Counted from the stretch's first letter, positions 22,096-34,518 are shown. The stretch is DNA of 64,000 nucleotides from Portulaca oleracea (GCA_029582165.1 CM055893.1:21080679-21144678), one strand, 5' to 3'. Made by a program: numbers and translations. Notes: a model not told the origin generated them from the sequence alone.

Positions 22096-22557
22096 TCCTT
22101 ACAACTTTCTTTTCATCTTACTCCATGACCGGATTTTGTCCTTGTCCTTAGCTTGTCTCTTCTTTTGTAGATTTGTCCACCAAATGGACGCATGCTTGCG
22201 CAACTTTAGGGCCACATACTTCACTTTCTTTTCATCATGTACTTCTTTAAGATAAAAACTCTTTCAATAGTTTGCATCCAATCTAAAAAGTTTTCCGGGT
22301 CAAGATTACCATCAAACTCCGGGATTTCCACCTTGAAATCGAACCTTTCCTCCCTTCTTGGACGTCCATTCCTTTCACTTTGTATGTCCTCTTCGTCACC
22401 TTGGGGATTTCCAACATAAGAATCATCACGCATCTCTCTATGTTGAAGATGCATATACTTCTTCAATTGGTTGGTGAGATAAGTGATCTTTTGCTTCATC
22501 TTCTACATTCTCTTGGGAATTCGTGGGAGAATTCATAGGAGAACTTGCACTAGCCAT
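22096..22557 (-). pseudogene. A2 gag N-terminal part
   Basis: ATG at 22,557 (MASASSP). A 2-bp deletion near 22,501-22,505 shifts the frame a few codons later, and a 1-bp deletion near 22,254 shifts it again after MQTIERVF. The coiled segment (MKQKITYLTNQLKKYMHL) and the capsid start (RFDFKVEIPEFDGN) are clear. Confidence 0.85.
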
Positions 22558-22794
22558 TTAGAATCAATCTTGACACCAATAGACCAAAAAGAAACTCACG
22601 GTTTGGGCTAGGGTATAGGGACGAGAGATGGTATGTGTTTAGGCTAGATTGTGTTTGGGTTTAGGGGGTTCTTTGTGGAGTTTTGTGGGGGACGTGTAAT
22701 GGGGAATTGTGAGGGATGGATTTGTGATGGAAAGATTGTAGAAAGATGGTGCAAGAACTAAGAGAATCAATCTCCTAAGCTTTGATAACACTTT
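22558..22794 (-). other. A2 leader and degenerate primer-binding site
   Basis: Non-coding leader. The primer-binding site is at 22,779-22,790 (complement GCTTTGATAACA) and has two or three differences from the initiator tRNA-Met match. Confidence 0.7.
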
Positions 22795-23660
22795 TGAAGT
22801 ATAATGGGACCAAAGAGACCTCACTGTACACGAAAATCAGGATCTTTATGAACAAAGATAAGAAACTTCCTCTCTATGTTCTTATAAGATCAAATGAAAG
22901 AATGAAACAAGATAGAAATAAAAAAGATTCAATGGAATGTACCAATGATGATTGATATGAACGAATGATAGAATTTGATATGGCTTGAGAACTCTTGAAG
23001 ATATAGACGCACCACCTCATGAAGATCTTCAACTCTTCCTATCACCAACCAAGCTAGCCAAGCAAGGAATAGAAGAAGAGATTCGAACGATTCTCTTAAG
23101 GAAAGAATCGGTTCAAGCAAATGCTAGAGAGAACACAAAAGCAAGTATGACATCAAGAATACAATGAGTTCTAGCTTACATCATCTATTAATGTTTGAAT
23201 GTATCTTTAGATGTTTAGTTTGTATTATTTGTTAATGTTTGAATGTATCTTACAAAGGCCTCCCAAAGGGTCTATTTATAGTACTCTAGGACCCCTTAGG
23301 CGTGTATTACATCAAGAATACAATGAGTTCTAGCTTACATCATCTATTACAGGTATGACATCATAAAAAACTCAAAAAGTACATAGCTAGAAAGAAACAT
23401 TGATATCTTGCTCAATTCTTCTCCAATCTACAAGATTCAAAAACCATTAGAAAGCTCTTTGAATGATCTAGATTTTGCCCCAAGACGTTTATTCCAATAG
23501 CTTCATGGATCTTGAGATATAGAACAAAGTATCAGATTGTTACTTGATGAAGTCTTCCATTTTCAAGAGTGATGAGAGTGATTTAAGCTCCTTTTCCATA
23601 TAAGCTTGTATATCCTCTTGTTGGTTCCCATGATGTGTATTTGGGACCAAACATACATCA
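22795..23660 (-). repeat. Family A LTR b (subfamily A-II), shared by A2 and A3
   Basis: 866 bp. Minus-strand start TGATGTATGTTTGG at 23,660, end ACTTCA at 22,795. It contains a local duplication around 23,140-23,330, where the segment from CATCAAGAATACAATGAG to the TTTGTTAATG stretch appears twice, which explains its extra length. It is the 5' LTR of A2 and the 3' LTR of A3. Confidence 0.87.
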
Positions 23661-25028
23661 TTCTCCCCATTTTGAGAAGAGTTTGTCCTCAAACTAGGAA
23701 GTTCTTCTCCTTCTTCATAGTAAGGTTTAAGATCACTCACATTAAAGGTACAACTTCCTTCATAATCTTCACCAAGCTTAAGTTTGTATGCATTGTCACC
23801 AATCTTTTCTAGAACTTCATAAGGACCATCACCCCTCTTGGTGCTAATTTCCCTTTCCTCCTCGATGGAAATCTCTTTTACTTCAAGTGAATCCAAACAA
23901 GATCTCCTGGTTCAAATACAACTTTCTTCCTTGTTCTATTCACTTTATTCGACACATCTTGTGTATACTTCAATATTTTCTCACGAACTTCTTGATGAAG
24001 CTTCTTAATTTCTTCTCCCCTTTTGTTAGCTTCAAAGTTAAACTTTGTAGATGTAGAAATGGGTGTAAGATCCATCGGTTTGAGAGGATTTCTTCCATAA
24101 ACCACTTCAAATGGTGATAAGCACGTTGCTTTACTTAGACTTTTATCAAAAGCAAACTCAACATCACATAGAAGAGTATCCCACCCTTTCTTGTCTTTAC
24201 TCACCAATGCTCGAAGTAAGGCTCCCAAGGTACGATTTGTAACTTCTGTTTGACCATCCGTTTGGGGATCACATGCGATGCTAAACTTCAATTTCGTACC
24301 AAGGTTCTTCCATAATGTTGGCCAAAAATTACTAAGAAACTTCGAGTCTCTATCACTCACCATAGTTTTTGGAATACCATGCAACTTCACTACTTCTTCA
24401 AAGTATAGATTTGCATCTTTAGTAGCATCATAGGTTGTATGGCATGGAATGAAGTGTGCCATTTTTGGAAACCTATCAACGACTACCATGATTGAATCCT
24501 TGCCTCGTTGAGTTCTTGGTAGACCCACAATGAAGTCTAAACTCACATCTTCCCAAGGACTATGTGGAATAGGAATGGAGTGTACAAGCTTTGTGGTAAT
24601 GCGTGAGCTTTTGAGATATTACAAGTATTACACCTTTTAACCATATGCTCAACATCCTTGATTATACTAGGCCAAAAATAATGCTCTTTCATCACCAAAT
24701 AAGTTTTCTCAATGCCAAAATGACCAGCCAACGATCCTCCATGGACTTCCATGATCAACAACTCACGAATACTACTTCTTGGAATGCATAGATGATTTCC
24801 CTTAAAAAGAAATCCATGCTCAATATGAAAGAGTTGGAGGGGATGCTTCTTGCGTAGCTCAAAAACATCCTTGAAATCCTCATAATTCTCATATAACCCT
24901 TTAATTTGTTCAAAACCAAGGACTTTTGAATCAAGAATATGAGTGAGTAAGTACCTCCTAGATAAAGCTTCCGCTCCTTTGTTGAGGTGTTCCGCCTTAT
25001 GCTTTATCATGAAGTGAAATGCTGGCAT
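23540..25028 (-). pseudogene. A3 integrase
   Basis: The linker and zinc-binding part are in 25,028-24,543 (HGGSLAGHFG, RCNTCNISK); a 1-bp loss near 24,570 shifts the frame. The core ORF 24,546-23,878 keeps all three acids ([22 protein letters not shown]). A further frameshift near 23,840-23,880 leads to the C-terminal ORF 23,896-23,540, which crosses the polypurine tract into LTR b. Restricted to the core, this is one of the better preserved integrases in the array. Confidence 0.85.
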
Positions 25029-25437
25029 AAACTCAACACATTTGGCATGTCTTGGACTAAGTTTGTGTTGCCTTGAATGAACTTTAGTGCTTCATGATCA
25101 CTATGTAGAATGAATTCACCACTTAGCAGATAACGACGCCAATGGTCAAGAGCTCTTATAATTGCATAGAACTCTTTATCATATGTGCAATACTTCCTTT
25201 TGGCTTCACTCAACTTCTCACTAAAGAAAGCAAGAGTTCGGCCTACTTGGGATAGAACGGCTCCAATTCCAACTCCACTTGCATCAACTTCAACGCAAAT
25301 GCTTCATTTGCACTCTTACTCCATGAAAACTCTTTCTTCTTCAACAATTCGGTCATAGGCGCAACTATAGACCTAAAATTTTTTATGAACCTTCTCTAAA
25401 ATGATGCTAATCTATGAAAACTCCTTACCTCATGAAT
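25029..25437 (-). pseudogene. A3 RNase H with internal deletion
   Basis: Encodes KEFYAIIRALDHWRRYLL and nearby segments, but about 70-80 bp are missing at 25,291, where the first catalytic Asp region runs directly into ANEAF-coding sequence. Stops are also present near 25,396 and 25,438. Confidence 0.75.
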
Positions 25438-27443
25438 TTATGTTGGGGTAAGCCACTCTTGAATATCTTTCACTTTCTCTTTGTCGACTTGTATGCCATC
25501 TCTTGAAAGAACGTATCCAAGGAACATGACCTTGGGTGAGAAAAAGGGACACAACTCCATGTAGGCGTAGAGTTGCTTCTTCTCCAAAATGTACATGACC
25601 AACTCTAGATGTTTTACATGTTCTCTTTCACTTTTGTTATATAAAAGAATATCATCAAAGTAAACTACTACACACTTGCCAATAAGAGGCTTTAATACAT
25701 GATTCATGAGACGCATGAAAGTAGATGGTGCATTAGTGAGGCCAAATGGCATGACAAGCCATTCATACAAGCCTTCTTTTGTTTTGAATGCCGTCTTCCA
25801 CTCATCTCCTTCATGAATTCGAATTTTATGATATCCACTCCTCAAATCAACTTTAGAGAACACTACACTCCCATGTAATTCATCAAGTAGATCTTCAAGT
25901 CGAGGTATTGGAAACCTATACTTGATTGTAATCTTGTTTATGGCTTGGCAATCCATACACATATGTTGAGATCCATATTTCTTTGGTACAAGCAACACAG
26001 GAACAGCACATGGATTCATACTTTCACGTATCAAGCCTTTTGACAAGAGATCATCTACTTGCCTTTGAAATTCTTGCGCATCTTTTGGATTCAAACGGTA
26101 AGCCGGTTTGTTGGGGAGCATTTAAGTCGGAACTAGATCAATCTTGTGTTCAATTTCTCTTCTTGGTGGCAATCCCTTGAGCATCTCTTTTGGGAACAAA
26201 TGCTTGAAACGTTCCAAAAGAGGTTGAAGTCGAAAGTGGTCATTTGTTGGGGTAGCTTCCTCCTTTTCCAAGTTAGCTAGAATAAGATATTTGTGCTCTT
26301 GGAACTCATAGTGCTCGGCTTTCATAAAGGTCACAATATTTGTCTCCTTCTCTTGTTGTTGTTGTAGGCGTATGATAGATGATGGTGGTAGGGGTGCCAA
26401 TGTGATCTTCTTTTTGTTGAGAATAAACGTGTAGGCATTTGTTCTGCCATCATGAATAACATGCCTATCAAATAACCAAGGTTCTCCAAACAATATATGA
26501 CAAGCATCCATTGGAATTACATCACACCAAATACAATCTTTATAGTTTTTGCCAATGGAAAGACTTACAAGAACACGTTGATCCACATGAATTCCTTTCC
26601 CATGACTTAACCATTGAATTGTGTAAGGGGATGCGTGTGGACTAACCTCCAATTGTAGTTTATTCACCATGGTTGTCGATGCGGCATTAGTGCAACTTCC
26701 TCCATCAAAGATTAGAGAAAAAACTTTGGCTTGAATTATACACCTTGAATGGAATATGGTCTCCCTTTGTTCTTGCTCGTGGTGTACACAAGCAACACTT
26801 AGAGCTCTTCTTACTACCAACATTTCTCCTTCATCCGCTTCTTCTATACTTTGTACCTCATTTGCGCCAATAGCCTCATCAACGTCCTCTTCACTTTCTC
26901 CTTCATTACACTCTGGCTCAACATATAAAGCACTTTGATATTCAACCAACGATACAACTCTTTTTTTAGGACACACCAAAGCATAGTGACCTAATCCTTG
27001 GCAACAAAAACATCTTCTTAGGGCTAATGGTTTGGCTTCTTGGACGTGGGGTTTAGGGATGGATGGGGGCTTATTTTGTGGAGCTTTGTTGTATGGTTGT
27101 TTTGTAGGTAATGAGGGTCTTTGTTGTGGAGTGTAAGGACGTGTAGGATGGGTTTGTTTCTTGGATGTTTGGTACTTGGTCATGGTCTCTTTTCCTCTAT
27201 CTTTTCTTTGCCTTTCAACTTTCAAGGCAAAAGATCTCAATTCATCCAAAGATTGATAGGAATGTAATTCAAGAATGTTATGAATCCAATCATTAAGACC
27301 AAACAAGTAACATACAAAAGTTTGAGGTTCATTCCCTTGGAGATCACAACGCCAAAGTAGGTGCTCAAATTCTTTTGTATACTCCTCCACGGTCCTACTT
27401 CCTTGAACCAATATTTGCAACTTGTAATAGTTATCTTGGAGAT
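25438..27443 (-). pseudogene. A3 gag C-terminus, protease and RT in one frame
   Basis: One frame of about 660 codons (27,420-25,438) with a single internal TAA at 26,122-26,124, just before [10 protein letters not shown]. Zinc knuckle CFCCQGLGHYALVC keeps the C-C-H-C ligands. The protease site reads IFDGGSCTN. RT has YFDD at residues 154-157 of its ORF, so its catalytic core is intact. Gag is cut at 27,443 by the insertion of LTR c: the target site AACTT at 27,444-27,448 is followed at once by TGATG. Confidence 0.88.
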
Positions 27444-27448
27444 AACTT

Positions 27449-28261
27449 TGATGTATAATAGGATCAAAGAGACCTCACTATACACGAAAATCAGGATCTT
27501 TATGAACAAAGATAAGAATCTTCCTCTCTAAGTTCTTAAAGGATCAAACGAATGAATGAAACAAGATAGAAGTCAAAAAGATTCAATGGAATGTAGCAAT
27601 TGATGAATGACATGAACGAATGATATATTTGATATGGCTTGAGAAACTCTTGAAGATATAGACACACCACTTCAAGAAGATCTTCAATTCTTCCTATCAC
27701 CAACCAAGCTAGCCAAGCAAGGAATAGAAGAAGAGAGATTTTGATGATTCCCTTGGGAAAGAATCGTTTCTAGCAAATGCTAGAGAGAACACAAAAGCAT
27801 GTAGCCTATAAAAGTTTAGTTTGTATTACTTGTGAATGATTGAATGAATGATTAAAAAGGCCTCCCAAAGGGTCTATTTATAGTACTCTAGGAGCCCTTA
27901 GGCGTGTATTACATCAAGAATACAATGAATTCTAGCTTACATCATCTATTACAAGTATGACATCATAAAAGACTCAAAAAGTACATAGCTAGAAATAAAC
28001 ATTGATATCTTGCTCAATTCTTCTCCAATCTCCAAGATTCAAAAGCCATTAGAAAGCTCTTTGAATGATCTAGATTTTGCTCCAAGACGTCTATTCCAAT
28101 AGCTTCATGGATCTTGAGATATAGAGCAAAGTATCGGATTGTACTTGATGAAGTCATCCATTTTCAAGAGTGATGAGAGTGATTGAAGCTCTTTTTCTAT
28201 ATAAGCTTCTAAAGCCTCTAGTTGGTTCCCATAATGTGTATTTGGGACAAAATATACATCA
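27449..28261 (-). repeat. Family A LTR c (subfamily A-I), 3' LTR of A4
   Basis: 813 bp. Left end TGATGTATAATAGG directly after the gag site AACTT of A3; right end ACATCA on the plus strand. A clean purine tract (TAGGGGGGAA on the minus strand) begins at 28,262. It carries the A-I markers AGACACACC and CCCTTGGGAAAG. Confidence 0.88.
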
Positions 28262-29361
28262 TTCCCCCCTAGTTGAGAAGAGTTTGTCCTCAAACTAGGA
28301 AGTTCTTGACCCTCTTCATAGTATGACTTAAGATCACTCACATTAAAGGTACAACTACCTTCATAATCTTCACCAAGTTTAATTTTGTATGCATTATCAC
28401 CAATCTTCTCTAGTACTTCATAAGGACCATCACCTCTTGGTGCTAATTTCCCTTTCCTCCTCGAAGGAAATCTCTCGTTCTTCAAGTGAATCCAAACAAG
28501 ATCTCCTTGTTCAAATACAACTTTCTCCCTTAGTCTATTCACTTTATTCGACACATCTTGTGTATACTTCAATATTTTCTTACGAACTTCTTGATGAAGC
28601 TTCTTAATCTCTTCCACCCTTTTGTTAGCTTCAAAGCTAAACTTTGTTGATGTAGAAATGGGTGTAAGATCCATCGGTTGGAGAGGATTCCTTCCGTAAA
28701 CCAGTTGAAATGGTGATAAGCCCGTTGCTTTACTTGGACTCCTATTAAATGAAAACTCAACATGACATAATAGAATATCCAACCCTTTCATGTCTTTACT
28801 AACCAATGCTAGAAGTAAGGCTCCCAAGGTACAATTTGTAACTTCTGTTTGACAATCCGTTTGGGGATGACATGCGGTGTTAAACTTCAATTTCGTACCA
28901 AGCTTCTCCCATAATGCTAGCCAAAATTTACTAAGAAACTTCGAGTCTCTATCACTCACCATAGTTTTTGGAATACCATGCAACTTCACTACTTCTTCAA
29001 AGTATAGATTTGCATCTTTAGTATCATCATAGGTTGTATGGCATGGAATGAAGTGTTCCATCTTTGAAAACCTATCAACGACTACTAAGATTGAATCCTT
29101 ACTTCGTTGAGTTCTTGGTAGACCCACAATGAAGTCTAAACTCACATCTTCCCAAGGACTATGTGGAATAGGCAATGGAGTTAGCAAGCCTTGTGGTAAT
29201 CCGTGAGATTTTGAGATATTACAAGTATTACACCTCTTAACCATATGCTCAACATCCTTGATCATGCTAGGCCAAAAATAATGCTCTTTCATCATCAAAT
29301 AAGTCTTCTTAATGCCAAAATGGCCAGCCAACGATCCTCCATGGACTTCCATAATCAACAA
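28105..29361 (-). pseudogene. A4 integrase, uninterrupted 418 codons, reading into the 3' LTR
   Basis: The most intact integrase of the window. The zinc-binding part has HGGSLAGHF and C44-x2-C47. The catalytic acids are Asp76 (SLDFIVG), Asp137 (VSDRDSKF) and Glu173, with 35 residues between the last two. The C-terminal part has GDLVWIHLKNERF and APRGDGPYEVLEKIG. There is no chromodomain. The frame crosses the polypurine tract at about residue 367 and uses LTR sequence for the last 51 residues, ending in SISQDP. The rest of the A4 polyprotein is broken, so the gene is classed as part of a dead copy. Confidence 0.85.
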
Positions 29362-29958
29362 TTCACGAATACTACTTCTTGGAATGCATTGCTGATTTCC
29401 CTTAGAAAGAAATCCATGCGCAATATGAAAGTGTTGGTGAGGATGCTTCTTGCATAGCTCATAAACTTCCTTGAAATCTTCATCATTCTCATATAACCCT
29501 TTAATTTGTTCAAATCCAAGGACTTTTGAATCAAGAACATGAGTATGTACCTGCTAGATAAAGCATCCGCTCCTTTGTTGAGGTGTCCCGCCTTATGCTT
29601 TAGCATGAAGTGAAATGCTGGCATAAAAACTCAACCCATTTGGTATGTCTTGGATTAAGTTTGTGTTGCCTTGAATGAACTTTAGTGCTTCATGATCACT
29701 ATGTAGAATGAATTCACCACTTAGTAGATAATGACGTCAATGCTCAAGAGCTCTTATAATTGCATAGAACTCTTTATCATATGTGCAATACTTCCTTTTG
29801 GCATCATTCAACTTCTCACTAAAGAAAGCAAGAGGTCGACTTACTTGGCATAGAATGGCTCCAATTCCAACTCCACTTGCATCAACTTCAACTTCAAAGA
29901 CTTTATCAAAACAAGGTAATGCAAGAATAGGTGCATGACATATTTTCTCCTTTATCAA
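29362..29958 (-). pseudogene. A4 RNase H and linker
   Basis: RNase H keeps [12 protein letters not shown] and FYAIIRALEH in 29,958-29,737, with a stop and frameshift at 29,737. The linker (KHKAGHLNKGADALS) is in 29,624-29,355, with a frameshift after SSRY near 29,548. Confidence 0.8.
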
Positions 29959-31894
29959 CTAAAATGCTTCATTTGCACTCTTACTCCATGAAAACTCTTT
30001 CTTCTTCAACAATTCGGTCATAGGTGCAAGTATAGATCTAAAATTCTTTATAAACCTTCTATAAAATGATGCTAATCTATGAAAACTCCGTACCTCATGA
30101 ATTGATGTTGGGGTAGGCCACTCTTGAATAGCTTTCACTTTCTCCTTATCGACTTGTATGCCATCTCTTGAAAGAATGTATCCAAGGAACATGACCTTGG
30201 GTGAGAAAAAGTGACACAACTCCATGTTGACGTAGAGTTTCTCCTTCTCCAAAATGTACATGACCAACTGTAGATGTTTTAAATGTTCCCTGTCACTTTC
30301 GCTATATACAAGAATATCATCAAAGTAAACTACTACACACTTGCCAATAAGAGGCTTTAATACATGATTCATGAGACGCGTGAACGTAGATGGTGCATTA
30401 GCGAGGCCAAAAGGCATGACAAGCCATTCATACAAGCCTTCTTTTATTTTGAATGTCGTCTTCCACTCATCTCCTTCCTGAATTCGAATTTGATGATATC
30501 CACTCCTCAAATCAACTTTACAGAACACTACGTTGAGATCCATCTTTCTTTGGTACAAGCAACACGGGAACAACACATGGACTCATACTTTCACGTATCA
30601 AGCCTTTGGACAAGAGATCATCTACTTGCCTTTGAACTTCTTGCACATCTTTTGGATTCATACGGTAAGTCGGTTTGTGGGGGAACGTTGAAGTCGGAAC
30701 TAGATCAATCTTGTGCTCAATTTCTCTTCTTGGTGGCAATCCCTTGGGCATCTCTTTTGGAAACGAATGCTTCAAACGTTCCAAAAGAGGTTGAAGCCGA
30801 AAGGAGTCATTTGTTGGGGTAGCTTCCTTCTTTTCCAAGTTAGCTAGAATAAGATCTTTGTGCTCTTGGAACTCATGGTGCTCGACTTTCATAAAGGTCA
30901 CAATATTTGTCTCCTTCTCTTGTTGTTGTTGTGGGCGTATGATAGATGATGGTGGTAGGGGAGTCAATGTAATCTTCTTTTTACTGAGAATAAACGTGTA
31001 GGTATTTGTTCTCCCATCATGAATAACATGCCTATCAAATAACCAAGGTCTTCCAAGCAATTTATGACAAGAATCCATTGGAATTACATCACACCAAATA
31101 CAATCTTTATAGTTTTTGCCAATGGAAAGACTTACAAGAACACGTCGATCCACATGAATTCCTTTCCAATGACTTAACCATTGAATTGTGTATGGGGATG
31201 GGTGTGGACTAACCTCCAATTGTAGTTTATTCACCATGGTTGTTGATGCGGCATTAGTGAAACTTCCTCCATCAATGATTAGAGAACAAACTTTTGCATG
31301 AATTGTACACCTTGAATGGAATATGGTCTCCCTTTCTTCTTGCTCCTTTGGTACACAAGAAACACTTAGAGCTCTTCTTACTACCAACATTTCTCCTTCA
31401 TCCGCTTCTTCTATACTTTCTACCTCATTTGCGCCAATAGCCTCATAAACCTCTTCTTCACTTTCACCTTCATTACACTCCGGCTCATCATATAAAGCAC
31501 TTTGATATTCATCCAAAAATACATCTCTTTTATTAGGACAATCTGAAGCATAGTGACCTAATCCTCGGCAACGAAAACATCTTCTTAGGGCTATTGGTTT
31601 GGCTTTTTGGACGTGGGGTTTAGGGATGGATGGGGGCTGATTTTGTGGAGCTTTGTTGTATGGTTGTTTTGTAGGCAATGAGGGTCTTTGTTGTGCATTG
31701 TAAGGACATGTAGGATGGGTTTGTTTGTAGGATGTTTGGTACTTGGTCATGGTCTCTTTTCCTCTATCTTTTCTTTGCCTTTCAACTTTCAAGGCCAAAG
31801 AAGTTAATTCATCCAAAGATTGATAGGAATGTAATTCAACAATATTACGAGTCCAATCATTAAGACCATACAAGTAACGTGCCAAAGTTTGAGG
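29959..31894 (-). pseudogene. A4 gag C-terminus, protease and RT
   Basis: The ORF 31,894-30,518 holds part of gag, the zinc knuckle CFRCRGLGHYASDC, the protease site LIIDGGSFTN (Cys to Phe after the active site) and the RT entry. About 100 bp of RT fingers are deleted near 30,530, causing a frameshift. The ORF 30,576-29,959 then gives the palm with YFDD intact, and the thumb. The family B insertion site (ATTTG near 30,905) is empty in this copy. Gag is interrupted at 31,894 by the copia and X block and appears to resume at 41,452. Confidence 0.85.
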
Positions 31895-32445
31895 ACGATG
31901 CACTATCAGAGGATTACAACGGTGTTTCAGAGATTCCTAGACCTCCATAATCTCTCACAGCCTTCCTAGAGTTACAACCTGAGAAATCAACACTCACAGT
32001 TGATCCTCACACAACTCCCTCAGGAACACAGAGATTACAGGTCAATCTCTTGTGGTATAAGATGAAACACTCTCAATTGCTAGGTGGTTGTATAAAACAA
32101 AGAGAACAAGACCCCTATATATACTAGAAGGTACAAAAGAAAACCCTAGGGTGCAACCTAGAAAATAGTCGTTGCAAGGAAATAATACAAACATGGGCCA
32201 TTGGACGACGCCCAACAAAGAGTCGCACGCAGAACCCAAAACGCTAGCTGCGTTTCCAAAAACGCTGGCTGAGGTTCCAAAAAACGCTGGCTGCGTTTTC
32301 AAGTGTGAAGCTTCTGGACGAGGCGCTGCCAGCGGGCAGAAAAACGCAGGCTGCGTTTTTCTTTTTTCCTTCGATCCTCTTCCTTCTTTCGCTCCTTCTT
32401 CATATTTGGTCTTTTATCCCAACAAATTGGTCTTCACACCCAACA
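31895..32445 (-). repeat. Copia 3' LTR, left end truncated
   Basis: On the minus strand it starts TGTTGGGTGTGAAGACC at 32,445, right after a purine tract AAGTGGGAGAT, the usual plant copia arrangement. It ends abruptly at 31,895 next to family A gag. A U3 segment (32,236-32,363) carries four similar copies of AACGC-N-GGCTGCGTTT. A TATA-like TATATATAGG lies near 32,115-32,125. The LTR end expected from the 5' side (AATCCTAACA) is missing. Confidence 0.75.
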
Positions 32446-32680
32446 ATCTCCCACTTGAAGACCAATTGCAGACACAGTTTTCTACCACTTCAACACCTTC
32501 TCAAATCCTCTAGTGCACCCATCTCGATCTTATTCAGCAAAGATCAACAGAGGTCCCAGTTGACCTCCCATCAACTCCTCTTTTTGCAACAGGCTCCCAC
32601 TTGAACTGATCATGCCTATGCAACTTCGACATACGCATCATCGTCAACAACTTGGGGGAAGTTTGGATTGGGATTTTACC

Positions 32681-33358
32681 TCATGTTGAACTTGTCGAAT
32701 TCCCGTGCAGGTTAGATGCGTTCCTCGGCAGACTATCCGTTCGAGTAGCCTCGACCGGAAACCTCCCCGTTTCTGGTACCCTTCTCTCATCAGAGAAGCT
32801 AACACGCCTTTGACGAGCATGAACAGACCTGTTAGAATTATCAATGACAGAATATAGCTTCCCCTCTTTCCTGCCATTAGCAATTGTCAGAGATCCTTTC
32901 GATACCCTCCAATGACCATCTTCAAATCTCGTCTTGAACCCCTCCTCATCCAGTTGACTCACAGATACAAGGTACTTGGTCAGACCGGGGATATAATGAA
33001 CATTCTTCAGCCTCCAAGTTCCACCCTTAAAGGTTTTAATGTTCACATCACCTCTTCCTAGCACCTTTAGGTTGTGACCGTTTGCAAGCCTAACCCTACC
33101 AAACCTCCCACTCACAAAATTGCTAAAGGCCTCCCTACTAGACGAAGAGTGAAAAGAAGCACCCAAATCTATCACCCAATTCCCTTCTGACTTTTCAATA
33201 CTAATAGTTAGGGCATCACCAATATCCTCAGCAGAATATACAGAGTCATGGTCATTATGATTGCTCTTCCTGGGTTTGGGACAATCCCTACGAAAATGAC
33301 CTCTATCACCATAGTTCCAACACAACACTTGCTCCATGTTTCGACCTCTAGATTTTGA
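32681..33358 (-). pseudogene. Copia nucleocapsid knuckle, protease and GAG-pre-integrase segment
   Basis: In frame with gag after a TAA. The zinc knuckle reads CWNYGDRGHFRRDC, with Tyr where the second Cys should be. The protease site reads WVIDLGASFH, with Leu in place of the Ser of the usual D-S-G. Both are single G-to-A or C-to-T type changes. The pre-integrase segment (HYIPGLTKYLVSVSQL, GKLYSVIDN) follows, and then the frame ends. Integrase, RT and RNase H are absent: only about 235 bp separate the stop from the purine tract and LTR. Confidence 0.82.
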
Positions 33359-33997
33359 TTAACCCCGACCCGAGCTCCCATTATTCCTCCTACCCTTGGC
33401 AGTCAAAGCATTCCCCGAAGACTCAGACACATCGGAATCTTTCCTACGAATACTTTCGTTCAAGACAAAGTCTCTAATTTCCCCAAACTTCAATTTCTCA
33501 CCCTTCTTAGTTGAAGAAGTTACAGAAGTCATGAAATTTTTCCAAGACTTAGGTAAGGTAGCCAATAGTATATTAACATTCATCTCATCATCGAAATTAA
33601 ATCCCACAAAGGTTAAATTTGATATTATCATATTTAACACATTTATACTATCATGCATATCACCAGATTCTTGTATCTTAAATTCAAACAAACGACGTAA
33701 CACATAAACCTTGTTCACCGCCGAAGGTTTCTCATATGTGTTTTGCAAGGCCTCGAGCAGGTCTTTCGTCGTTTTCTGATCTTTGACGTTGAAAGCCACG
33801 TTCCGAGCTAGTGTTAGCCTGAACGTACTGAATGCCTGACCATCAAGCTCTTCCCAATCCTTCTGTTCCATCTCTTTTGGCTTATCACCCATCGCAAGAT
33901 GCAACCTTTGCTGGCGGAGCACATCCTCAACGCGCATCCTCCAACATGCGTAGTCTTTCCCATCGAGATCCAGAATCTTCACAATAGCGTCTGCCAT
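33359..33997 (-). pseudogene. Copia gag
   Basis: 213 codons from an ATG at 33,997 (MADAIVKILDLDGKDYACW). It matches the UBN2-type gag of plant Ty1/copia elements, with YVLRRLFEFKIQESGDMHD and a basic, Gly-rich end. It closes in a TAA at 33,359-33,361, and the knuckle continues in the same frame. The gag ORF itself has no internal break. Confidence 0.85.
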
Positions 33998-34035
33998 TGC
34001 TTCTAAGTCTGCAGATCAACCACGCTCCAACCAAA

Positions 34036-34091
34036 GCTCTGATACCAGTTGTTAGGATTCTCAAGGCGTGGTTAGCAAAAAAATAATAATA
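34036..34091 (-). other. Copia primer-binding site and stub of its 5' LTR
   Basis: The primer-binding site is the complement of GCTCTGATACCA at 34,036-34,047. About 40 bp of 5' LTR follow (minus-strand end CTCAAGGCG...CCTAACA type, 34,051-34,091). The LTR is then cut where element X sequence begins at 34,092. Confidence 0.65.
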
Positions 34092-34317
34092 CCCAGCATA
34101 TATATCTTCACCTCAAAACAAAACATTTCAAAAATGCAGGGGAAATCTCAATAATGTCTACCCCTAACGTTAAAAACAAGTTAAGTTCATTTCTATTCAT
34201 TTGAGGGAGAGGGTATAAGTTAAAACATTTCACAAACCCTTAACCCTTCTAATTGAGTTCCTTAACCCAACCAATTCATTTTATTATGCGGGCGGGATAC
34301 CGTATCCCTTAATGTAA

Positions 34318-34518
34318 CATTCGCCCACCAAAGGCATCAAAACAATCGCCCACCAAAGGCATCAAAACACTCGCTCACCAAAGGCATATCGAAACATTCG
34401 CCCACCAAAGGCATCATAACAATCGCGCACCAAAGGCATAAAAATATTCGCCCACCAAAGGCATATCAAAACATTCGCCCACCAAAGGCTTCATAACATT
34501 CGCCCACCAAAGGCATTA
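34318..34518. repeat. Minisatellite in X1, 8 copies of a 24-28 bp unit
   Basis: Unit close to ATTCGCCCACCAAAGGCATCATAAC with variable 3' parts (ATCATAAC, ATATCAAAAC, ATCAAAAC). The core CACCAAAGGC is nearly constant. Confidence 0.95.
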
